In this document: positions 24,027 through 30,405 of the stretch, piece after piece | Layout of the letters: every line of letters begins with the position of its first letter | Position numbering within the stretch: position 1 is the first letter of the stretch | NCBI GenBank assembly: GCA_016195095.1 | Contig: JACQAE010000298.1 | Coordinates: 1 to 38,452, forward strand | Reading direction: 5' to 3' | Source of the DNA: Pseudomonadota bacterium | Lineage (GTDB): Bacteria; Pseudomonadota; Alphaproteobacteria; Rhizobiales; Xanthobacteraceae | Length of the DNA: 38,452 nt | Made by a program: the position numbers and the translations under genes | The notes under the pieces: model-generated | Told to the model about the DNA's origin: nothing | Database searches by the model: none | The model's input: only the letters and a program-made list of their open reading frames with translations

Positions 24027-25202
24027 TCAAACGGACAGCAGATGAACTGTCGCGATCGCGGAATCCTTGCCGAGCAGTCCGCCCGCCATCTGCGCGAGAC
24101 CGACCTTTGCGCCCTCGACCTGGCGGGAACCGGCGCGCCCAGTAAGCTGCTCGTGAATTTCCAGAACTTGCGCCACGCCGGTCGCACCGACCGGATGGCC
24201 GCGGCTTGTCAGCCCGCCGCTGGTGTTCACCGGGATGCGCCCGCCGAGGCTCGTATCGCCATCCTCTACGAGCCGGATGGCTTCGCCGCGGCCGCACAGC
24301 ATCAGATCCTCGACATCGAAGAATTCCTGCGGGGCGCTCGGATCGTGCACCTCGGCGACATGGATATCCCGCGGATCGATGCCGCTGGCCGCGTAAGCAG
24401 CCAACGCAGCACGATGGGTCGCGTTGCCCGCCGGATCGCCCTCCGGCACACCCGATACGATCGCCGAGGCCGCCAGCACACTGGTGCTGCAGAGCCCGTA
24501 CAGTACCGCGAACTCCTCGCTGACCAGGATCGCGCAAGCCGCGCCGTCCACAACGCCGCCGCACATCGCACGCGTCAGTGGCGCGACAATCACCTTGTCG
24601 GCCAGAACAGCCTCCACCGTGAGTTCGGCACGCTCGGCGGCGCGATCATTGAGGCTTCCGTGCTTGCGGTTCTTGACCGCGGTCTTGGCGAAATGGCGCA
24701 CTTGCGCGCCGTATTTCTCCATGTAGGAGCGCGCGCGGCCTGCATTCACGTCCATGAAAACAGAGCGGCCCTCGCCCAGCGCCGGATGATCGGTCGCGGA
24801 CGCGAGTGCCGTAAACGCGCGCGTCTTGTCGACGTGGGTAAGCTTCTCCGCACCGAGGGCCAGCACACAGTCGTACTGCCCATAGGCGATCGCGTTGTAA
24901 GCCAGATGCACAGCATCGGAGCCGCTCGAACACGCGTTCTTGATGGTATGCATGGGCACCCGCATGATGCCCGCCGGCGACAGGAGCACTTGCGCCAAAA
25001 TTGATTCCTGATTGACGATCACGCCACCGAAGGCGTTGCCGACAAACGCCGCCTGCACGTCTGTGGCAGAAATTCCGACGGCCGCAAGCGCGTCGCGCAC
25101 CACCGGCGCGGCAATGTCCACGAGCGAGCGATCGACGAACCGGCCAAACCGACCGATGGCGCCCCCTGCAACCACGACCTTGTGTGATGGCGCTTTCATC
25201 AA
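24027..25202 (-). CDS. SCP2-type thiolase
   Basis: A 391-residue thiolase of the SCP-x/lipid-transfer subfamily. The nucleophile is C91 in IKNACSSGSDAVH. Next come AEVHDPSAPQEFFDVEDL (the EVHD block of this subfamily) and NTSGGLTSRGHPVGATGVAQV with the GHP histidine. The C-terminus LAQMAGGLLGKDSAIATVHLL lacks the second cysteine of classical thiolases, as is usual in SCP2-type members. It could be a degradative 3-oxoacyl-CoA thiolase or, like some Ltp-type proteins, an aldolase. No Zn-ribbon/OB-fold (DUF35) partner is present, although many such thiolases have one. Its start overlaps the MaoC stop (ATGA). Confidence 0.83.
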   Translation of the reverse strand: MMKAPSHKVVVAGGAIGRFGRFVDRSLVDIAAPVVRDALAAVGISATDVQAAFVGNAFGGVIVNQESILAQVLLSPAGIMRVPMHTIKNACSSGSDAVHLAYNAIAYGQYDCVLALGAEKLTHVDKTRAFTALASATDHPALGEGRSVFMDVNAGRARSYMEKYGAQVRHFAKTAVKNRKHGSLNDRAAERAELTVEAVLADKVIVAPLTRAMCGGVVDGAACAILVSEEFAVLYGLCSTSVLAASAIVSGVPEGDPAGNATHRAALAAYAASGIDPRDIHVAEVHDPSAPQEFFDVEDLMLCGRGEAIRLVEDGDTSLGGRIPVNTSGGLTSRGHPVGATGVAQVLEIHEQLTGRAGSRQVEGAKVGLAQMAGGLLGKDSAIATVHLLSV

Positions 25203-25588
25203 TCAACGCCTAATTCCGCAATGCCCTTCGCCGTCTGTGCTCCATCAGGCTTGCTCGCTGACAAAGCGCAGCGAATCGTCGTCCCCACTTCGGTAACTTC
25301 CGCGCGCAGTATGAGCTCGTCTTGCGGATAGACCGGTGCGGTGAACGTGACGTCGAGGGATTTCAGTGCCGGCTCCCCTGCAATCTCGCCCAGCAGCAGA
25401 GCGAACTGAGCCGTTGTCATCGGCCCCTGCTGGAGAACGTTCGGAAACCCGGCTTTGGCGGCGAAGGCATCGTCGACATGAATCGGATTGGGATCTTCCG
25501 TCGCTGTCGAAAATAGCGCTACCCGCCCGCGGCCCGGCGAAGCGAGCTTTCTCTCAAACAGAACATCGCCCTTTGCAAAGGATTTCAT
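25199..25588 (-). CDS. MaoC-like hydratase
   Basis: A 129-residue single hot-dog-fold protein. The hydratase-2 motif reads D32-PNPI-H37 in ATEDPNPIHVDDAFAAKAGFPNVLQQG, the catalytic Asp/His pair of (R)-specific enoyl-CoA hydratases and the PaaZ hydratase domain. It is encoded one base after the FAS1-like dehydratase half, so the two probably form a heteromeric double hot-dog enzyme. In a phenylacetate-like scheme it would hydrolyse the oxepin-CoA ring or hydrate an unsaturated acyl-CoA. It overlaps the downstream thiolase by four bases. Confidence 0.85.
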   Translation of the reverse strand: MKSFAKGDVLFERKLASPGRGRVALFSTATEDPNPIHVDDAFAAKAGFPNVLQQGPMTTAQFALLLGEIAGEPALKSLDVTFTAPVYPQDELILRAEVTEVGTTIRCALSASKPDGAQTAKGIAELGVD

Positions 25589-25589
25589 G

Positions 25590-25991
25590 TCAAGACTGCT
25601 TCACAAGGCGCGTGACCTCACGCACGGCGAGCGCTCCGCTGCCGGCATGCCGATATTCAAAGGTCACATCGGCGAACCACACCGTCCCGCGCTTGCCCTG
25701 CTTTTCGGTGATCTTGTCGATATGAACAGTGACGTCGAGTTCATCGTCGAACGAGACAGGAGAAAACCAATCGTACCGCTGTCCGCCGTGCAGCGCTTTT
25801 TCACGCGGGATGTCGAGATCCTCGAACAGATTCACCCCAAGCGTCTCGCCGCGCAGGAAGACCAGGTAGGTCGGCGGGACGGTTTGCGGCTCGCGATCGT
25901 CGCCAAGCGCCGCCATGAACTTGCGCGCCAGCGCGCGGCTTGGCCGCAGGCGATAGGGCGGATACGTATGACCCTGCAAGGAAAGATTCAT
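25590..25991 (-). CDS. FAS1-like dehydratase (MaoC N-terminal half)
   Basis: A 133-residue hot-dog protein of the FAS1-like dehydratase (N-terminal MaoC) type: PSRALARKFMAALGD, then VPPTYLVFLRG, ALHGGQRYDWFSPVSFDDELDVTVHIDKI and GTVWFADVTFEYRHAGSGALAVREVTRLV. These halves usually lack the catalytic Asp/His and form the CoA-binding partner of a MaoC subunit such as the one that follows. It is the first gene of the eight-gene operon. The candidate TetR site lies 79 bases upstream of its ATG, and CAAGGAAAGATTC-like leader sequence near the start is only partly Shine-Dalgarno-like. Confidence 0.82.
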   Translation of the reverse strand: MNLSLQGHTYPPYRLRPSRALARKFMAALGDDREPQTVPPTYLVFLRGETLGVNLFEDLDIPREKALHGGQRYDWFSPVSFDDELDVTVHIDKITEKQGKRGTVWFADVTFEYRHAGSGALAVREVTRLVKQS

Positions 25992-26069
25992 TCACAACTT
26001 CCCATTGGCGCGGCTGGAGCCGCGACCTTGATGAGAAGCATAGGCCCACCTACGCTCTTGTCAATTATT

Positions 26070-26087
26070 TTTTACGACTATGTAAAT
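26070..26087. promoter_or_regulatory. Candidate TetR operator 4 (eight-gene operon)
   Basis: TTTTAC-GACTAT-GTAAAT, an inverted repeat with N6 spacing and one arm mismatch, 79 bases upstream of the operon's first ATG. It is embedded in an AT-rich stretch that contrasts with the surrounding GC-rich DNA and probably includes the promoter. Confidence 0.7.
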
Positions 26088-26208
26088 TTAGTTAATCCCC
26101 CGATTTGCGTATGCCCGTGACGCGGGGCGAATGGCCACTGTGTCGTTGACAACGCACAAATAGAAATGCTGTCCGGCGGGAATTGGCAACAGATATAGGC
26201 GACTAACT

Positions 26209-26315
26209 AACCGATAGGCCTTTGCCTCATTCCCTATCAGTTCAAACTGGATAGGCTTCTGCCGATTCCTTATCAGTCAACTGGATAAGTCTTTCTGGAA
26301 ACCTTGTCAGTAAGG
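26209..26315. repeat. Three degenerate tandem units of about 35 bases
   Basis: Three successive units start AACCGATAGG (26209), AACTGGATAGG (26245) and AACTGGATAAG (26279). They end in CCCTATCAG, CCTTATCAG and CCTTGTCAG. At each junction the end of one unit and the start of the next form a small dyad such as CTTATCAGT-C-AACTGGATAAG. There are no spacers, so this is not a CRISPR. Confidence 0.65.
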
Positions 26316-26457
26316 CCGCACGAAATAGCCCTTTGCCCTGGTGCCCGTCGGCATCGATAACGACTGCCTGTACGGCCCTCAATTCCGATTTAAAAACCTC
26401 GTCAACAACGGGTGGTCCGATCGGCGCTTGGGGTGGAACCCTGATCCCGCTGCCGCC

Positions 26458-26803
26458 GCCCGCGACGGTCGCGGTCTGGCTCGCGGCCGGCGGCGCCGTC
26501 CGGGTCGCGGCCCCGGTCGCGGCCTCGGTCGCGGCGTCAATCCCGCTCATGCGCGTCGATCACGCCAGGCGCCACGGCGTCGCCGTCGTGCCGGGCGCGC
26601 GCCGCGCTGGGCCAGGGGCGCGGCCATGCGCGGACGCGGTTGTGCACGGCCGCCGCCATGCGCGCGAACGCGTCCATGCGATGTCTCTCTGTCGGCGCGG
26701 CGGCACGCTGGCATCGGCCGGTGCCTTGGCAAATTCCTTCCGGCGCGCGCGGCTTTTCTCGATGCGCGCGCGCCATTCGGATTGCGCGCTGCCGCAGGGC
26801 TAC
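26458..26803. repeat. Direct repeats A and B, right copy
   Basis: 26458-26605 matches 8961-9095 and about 26665-26803 matches 9946-10089, both in the same orientation. In the left copy the two parts are about 850 bases apart and flank the body of the hypothetical gene. In the right copy only about 60 bases separate them, as if that body had been deleted. Confidence 0.78.
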
Positions 26804-26895
26804 GGCTCACTAAGCGCGGCGAGGTGGCGCCGGGCATCGGATCGCTGCCGAAAGTTCGGATGATACGGCGTGATGTGGCGCCATGAGGAAAGGAT

Positions 26896-26971
26896 TGGTG
26901 CCCAGGGGCGGAATCGAACCACCGACACCGTGATTTTCAGTCACGTGCTCTACCAACTGAGCTACCTGGGC
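26896..26971 (-). tRNA. tRNA-Phe (anticodon GAA)
   Basis: On the minus strand the cloverleaf is complete. The acceptor GCCCAGG pairs with CCTGGGC, the D-arm is GCTCAGTTGGTAGAGC, the anticodon stem is CGTGA/TCACG with loop CTGAAAA (anticodon GAA), and the T-arm is GGTGG-TTCGATT-CCGCC. The 3' ACCA is encoded, giving 76 bases. Its 3' end faces the lower-GC catabolic block, the usual orientation for tRNA-associated islands. Confidence 0.97.
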
Positions 26972-27012
26972 TCCGGCCGGCGCCGGAGGCGCGAGCGCGG
27001 CAAGAGCGCCGG

Positions 27013-27041
27013 TTTATAAAGCCGCCGCGCACGCCTGTCCA
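27013..27041 (-). promoter_or_regulatory. Promoter of tRNA-Phe
   Basis: On the minus strand TGGACA (-35) and TATAAA (-10) are spaced exactly 17 bases apart. The start site would fall about 35 bases before the tRNA. This is the cleanest sigma-70-type promoter in the window. Confidence 0.75.
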
Positions 27042-27081
27042 GACGCCGGCGCCCAGCCGCCCCGGCCGGCGCCGCGCCACG

Positions 27082-27672
27082 TCATTGCGGGTCGGCGCGC
27101 TCGACCGCCGCGCGGAAGCGCAGCTTCAAGGCAACGCCATCGCGCGTCGGCAGAACGCGGGGCGGCTCCTGCGGCGCGATGGCGACGCGCGCGAAGGTCG
27201 TGCGCCGAAACCCGCGCAGCGTGGCGGCGAGGCCGTTCAATTGCGCCGGCGTCGTCACGTCGAAAACGTCGTCCAATCCGCACGCGCGCGCGATCCGGGC
27301 GAGGTCAACGCCGCTCGCGGTGTGGCTCGCCTGCATGCCGGTTTCGCCATAGACGCCATTGTCGAACACGATGATCGCGAGATTGGGTGGACGCTGGACC
27401 GCGATCGTCGCCAGGCTGCCGAGGCCCATCAGCATCTCGCCGTCGCCGGTGATGACGGCGACCTTGAGGCGCGGGCGCGCGAGCGCGAGGCCAAGCCCAA
27501 TCATCGCCGCGCCGCCCATCGCGCCCCAGAGATGAAAATCCCGGTCGTTCTCGCCGAGCGCCGCCGCGTCCCAGGTCGTCGAGCCGAGCCCCGGTACGAC
27601 GAACAGGTCGTCGCCCCGCCCGGCCAAAAGCGTCGCCATGGCGGCGCGCCGATCGAGCGTCATCGCGTCCAT
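27082..27672 (-). CDS. TPP-dependent decarboxylase, TPP-binding subunit (sulfo/phosphonopyruvate type)
   Basis: A protein of about 196 residues forming the PP half of a split thiamine-diphosphate enzyme. The TPP/Mg motif is visible as GDGEMLMGLGSLATIAVQRPPNLAIIVFDNGVYGETGMQ. The N-terminus DLFVVPGLGSTTWDAA and HLWGAMGGAAMIGLGLALA also match the beta subunit of sulfopyruvate decarboxylase (ComE) and the C-terminal half of phosphonopyruvate decarboxylase. The ORF track fuses it with out-of-frame sequence up to 28353. Starts at 27672 (ATGGAC) or 27663 (ATGACG, overlapping the partner's stop) are both possible. It is translated with the PYR subunit upstream. Substrate (sulfopyruvate, phosphonopyruvate or another 2-oxoacid) unresolved. 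Confidence 0.82.
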   Translation of the reverse strand: MDAMTLDRRAAMATLLAGRGDDLFVVPGLGSTTWDAAALGENDRDFHLWGAMGGAAMIGLGLALARPRLKVAVITGDGEMLMGLGSLATIAVQRPPNLAIIVFDNGVYGETGMQASHTASGVDLARIARACGLDDVFDVTTPAQLNGLAATLRGFRRTTFARVAIAPQEPPRVLPTRDGVALKLRFRAAVERADPQ

Positions 27673-28202
27673 TGCTTGCGTCCGATCAGCCGCTGCGACA
27701 CCAGCACCGCCACCACGAGGTCGCCCGCGAAGCAAAGGTCGATCGCCGCCTGCGCGGTCTCGATCAGGTCGTCGGCGGATTCGGCGCGGTAGACGCGCGC
27801 GTCGCAAAGGCCGAGCACCGGGGCGACGATCGACCCCATCGGCACTTGCCACGGATTGAACTCGGCCCATTCGCCGCGCATGGTCACGAACATGACCAGC
27901 GGAAAGCGGCAGGCGCGCATCAGCGAGAGCATGTTGACGCAATTGCCGACGCCGCTCGACTGCGTCAGCAGCGCCGCGCGTTGGCCGCCGAGCCAGGCGC
28001 CGGCGGCGAGCGCCACGCCTTCCTCCTCGGTGGTGAGCACGACATCGTGGATCTGCGCGTCGGCCCGGCAGCGCTCGATGAGACGGGCGTGGCCGGCGTC
28101 GGGGACATAACCGACCTGGCGGATGCCGCCGCGCCTGATCACGTCGAACAGGCGATCCGGCCAGTCGGCGCCGTCGGCGGCCTGTGCATCGCCGCCGGTC
28201 AT
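27660..28202 (-). CDS. TPP-dependent decarboxylase, PYR-domain subunit
   Basis: A 180-residue PYR half of the split enzyme, matching ComD or the N-terminal half of phosphonopyruvate decarboxylase. Visible marks: IRQVGYVPDAGHARLIERC, the catalytic Glu region VVLTTEEEGVALAAGAWLGGQRAALLTQSSGVGNCVNML, and FPLVMFVTMRGEWAEFNPWQVPMG. Its ATG overlaps the yacG stop (ATGA), and its stop overlaps the next subunit's start region, so yacG and both subunits are translationally coupled. No sulfonate or phosphonate genes are adjacent, so the 2-oxoacid substrate cannot be fixed from context. Confidence 0.82.
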   Translation of the reverse strand: MTGGDAQAADGADWPDRLFDVIRRGGIRQVGYVPDAGHARLIERCRADAQIHDVVLTTEEEGVALAAGAWLGGQRAALLTQSSGVGNCVNMLSLMRACRFPLVMFVTMRGEWAEFNPWQVPMGSIVAPVLGLCDARVYRAESADDLIETAQAAIDLCFAGDLVVAVLVSQRLIGRKQWTR

Positions 28203-28447
28203 GTCCCTCGCCGCGGCAATCCGCGCTCGCCGGGGGCGGCGTTTTCACCCGCGTCTTGGCTGGACGCGCGGTCGATATCCGCGTCGTCGTCATGCTCGGA
28301 TGCCGGGAGCGCATAACCGCCCGACAGCCAGCGATTGAGATCGACGTCGGCACAGCGCGCCGAACAGAATGGCCGCAAGCGTTCGCCCGCCATCTTGCCG
28401 CAAATGGGGCAGGGCTTGAGTCGGACCGGTCCGGCGGAAGTCGTCAT
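28199..28447 (-). CDS. yacG: DNA gyrase inhibitor YacG
   Basis: An 82-residue zinc-ribbon protein. CPICGK and PFCSARCADVDLNRWLSGGYALP give the four zinc cysteines (CxxC, then CxxxC) and the conserved DLxRWxxGxYxxP block of YacG, which binds GyrB. I start at ATG 28447 (MTTSAGPVRLKPCPICGK); the track's 28552 start adds an unconserved N-terminus. The tail after the core is acidic then basic. In many Hyphomicrobiales yacG lies between maf and tRNA-Phe. Here tRNA-Phe is still close, but the decarboxylase pair has come between, and an acyl-CoA synthetase stands where infA-maf would be expected. Confidence 0.88.
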   Translation of the reverse strand: MTTSAGPVRLKPCPICGKMAGERLRPFCSARCADVDLNRWLSGGYALPASEHDDDADIDRASSQDAGENAAPGERGLPRRGT

Positions 28448-28548
28448 GATCAATCGCCTGCGCGTGAAACCGTGGCAGTCCGCGGCCCTGCCACCCGGCC
28501 ATGCCGGCAGCGCGGCCGCAAAATTATCGGCGCCGGCGCGCCGCGTCG

Positions 28549-30105
28549 TCAAGTCGGCCCGCGCGCGGGCGGCATCGATTGTGGCGTCTGCGCGCGGCTG
28601 GCGTCGCGCGCGCGCAACTGCGTCTTGAGCACCTTGCCATAATTGTTCTTGGGCAGGGCATCGACGAACAGGTATTCCTTCGGCCGTTTGAATCGCGCGA
28701 TGGCGTCAAGACACAGCGCGTCAAGCTCGCTCGCCGGCGCTTCTCCGACCACATAGGCGACGACCACCTCGCCCCATTGCCGGTCCGGTCGCCCGATCAC
28801 GGAAACCTCGCGCACCGCCTGATGCCGGAGCAGGACTTCCTCCACCTCGCGCGGATATATGTTCGACCCGCCCGAGATGATCACGTCCTTCGAGCGGTCC
28901 TTGAGCGTGAGATATCCTTCGGCGTCGAGCGCGCCGATGTCGCCGGTATGCAGCCAGCCGCCGCGCAGCGTTGCCGCGCTCGCTTGCGGGTCGCGCCAAT
29001 AGCCGGGCATCACGGCCCCGCCGCGACACAGGATTTCCCCCGCCGCGTCAGCCGGCAGCGCCCGGTCGTCGGCGTCGGCCACCATGACATCGACGGCGCC
29101 GAACGCGCGTCCCGCGGACGCCAGCCGATCGATCCAGCGCGGATGCTCGCGATCCGCGATCTCCGCGCGGGTGAGGCGCGTGATCGTCATCGGGCTCTCG
29201 CCCTGGCCGTAGATCTGCGCGAGCCGTGCGCCAAATCGATCGAGCGCGCGCCGCGCGTCCTCGACATACATTGGCGCTCCGCCCCAGACGATGGTGCGCA
29301 AATGATCGAGCGGGAAATCGGCGGCGCATTCAATCAGGCGATTGACCATGGTCGGGGCGGCGAATAGCGAGCTGCGCGGCCAGCCACGCAACAGCGCGAA
29401 AATCTCCGGCGCGTCGAATCCTCCCGATTCCGGCACGATATTGACGCCGCGATTGGCCACATGCGCCATGATGTAGAGGCCCGACCCGTGGCTCATCGGC
29501 GCGCCGTGCAGTAGGCCATCGCCCGGCGCGACCGGATCGACCTCGGCCAGATAGGCGCGGCTCATGACGTCGAGGACGCCATGCGTGAGCTGCGCCCCCT
29601 TGGGGCGGCCCGTCGTTCCCGACGTGTAGAACAGCCAGGCCAGATCGTCGCGCGCGCGCGCGATGATCGGCGCGGGATCGGCGGTCATCAACGCCGCGTA
29701 TTCGTCGCCGCCGATGACGATGGCGCGCTCGAGCCCGGCCGGCGCGTGCGCGCCGAGCGCGGCGGCGATGTCGCGGCCGACAAAAGCAGCGCGCGCGCCG
29801 CAATGGTCAAGAATATAGCCAAGCTCGGCCGCGTGCAGCTTGGCATTGACCGGGACGGCGGCGAGGCCGGCATGCCAGATGCCGTAGAGGATCTCGATAA
29901 ATTCAGGCGTATTGCGCGCCGCAATCGCAACGCGGTCGCCGGGCACAAGGCGCAGGCGCTGGCGCAACGCCGCGGCGAGCGAGCCGGCGCGTCTTGCCAG
30001 CTGCGCGTAGGTCGCGACCATGCGCGCGCCATGGCCGAGCGCCGGAAGCTCGGGCGCCGCCATGGCGGCCTGAACAAGCGCCAACGCCAAGTTCCTGTCG
30101 ATCAT
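28549..30105 (-). CDS. AMP-forming acyl-CoA synthetase
   Basis: A 518-residue ligase from ATG 30105 (GGGCGG just upstream); the track's 30189 start adds an unconserved 28 residues. Motifs: YTSGTTGRPKGAQLTHG, LHGAPMSHGSGLYIM, YGQGESPMTITRL, GGWLHTGDIGALDAEGYLTLKDRSKDVIISGGSNIYPREVEE, and a C-terminal PKNNYGKVLKTQLR with the catalytic Lys. It resembles long/medium-chain acyl-CoA synthetases and the malonyl/MenE-like group. Its stop is about 100 bases from the yacG start. It carries no TetR-type site, so it is probably outside the 11970-25991 regulon. Substrate unknown. Confidence 0.87.
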   Translation of the reverse strand: MIDRNLALALVQAAMAAPELPALGHGARMVATYAQLARRAGSLAAALRQRLRLVPGDRVAIAARNTPEFIEILYGIWHAGLAAVPVNAKLHAAELGYILDHCGARAAFVGRDIAAALGAHAPAGLERAIVIGGDEYAALMTADPAPIIARARDDLAWLFYTSGTTGRPKGAQLTHGVLDVMSRAYLAEVDPVAPGDGLLHGAPMSHGSGLYIMAHVANRGVNIVPESGGFDAPEIFALLRGWPRSSLFAAPTMVNRLIECAADFPLDHLRTIVWGGAPMYVEDARRALDRFGARLAQIYGQGESPMTITRLTRAEIADREHPRWIDRLASAGRAFGAVDVMVADADDRALPADAAGEILCRGGAVMPGYWRDPQASAATLRGGWLHTGDIGALDAEGYLTLKDRSKDVIISGGSNIYPREVEEVLLRHQAVREVSVIGRPDRQWGEVVVAYVVGEAPASELDALCLDAIARFKRPKEYLFVDALPKNNYGKVLKTQLRARDASRAQTPQSMPPARGPT

Positions 30106-30405
30106 CGCGCCGCCCAAGGTTTGCGGTTTCGGCCCGGTCGCGATTGTAGCCCGCCTCGCGGGCCCTGCGACAGGCGCGGCCCCGACCATGCGCCACGGCG
30201 TTGACCCATCGCGTGCGATGCCATCGTGCCGCGCGGCCGCAACCGGCGGCGTCGCCGTGGCCGGAATTATCGGTCGCGCCGTCGGCGATGCGCCACATTA
30301 ACCAGCACGGCAGAATGATCCGCCATGCCGAGGTCAAGGCCGGGTCGCCGGTGTAAATTGTGCATCCGCTATTGCCAATCACCATGCGGAAGTGACGCGG
30401 CCGGG
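30106..30405. other. Intergenic between divergent genes
   Basis: This is the shared upstream region of the leftward acyl-CoA synthetase and the rightward TAT-exported protein. I see no clear promoter pair, terminator or repeat. Confidence 0.4.

Larger units (their letters stand above)
25992..26895. other. Gene-free stretch: operator, tandem repeats, decayed duplication
   Basis: Between the eight-gene operon and tRNA-Phe lie the TetR site (26070), a three-unit tandem repeat (26209-26315), and the right copies of repeats A and B (26458-26803). The ORFs at 26341 and 26537 run through these repeats. The minus-strand one is a chimera ending in the C-terminus of the protein at 9028. Confidence 0.6.

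Noticed and set aside
26209-26315. CRISPR array
   Set aside because: The three units are contiguous and degenerate with no spacers, and there are no cas genes in the window.
27082-28353. 423-residue ORF covering both decarboxylase subunits and yacG
   Set aside because: Its N-terminal half is out of frame with the recognisable PYR subunit and YacG. The PP subunit starts at 27663 or 27672.
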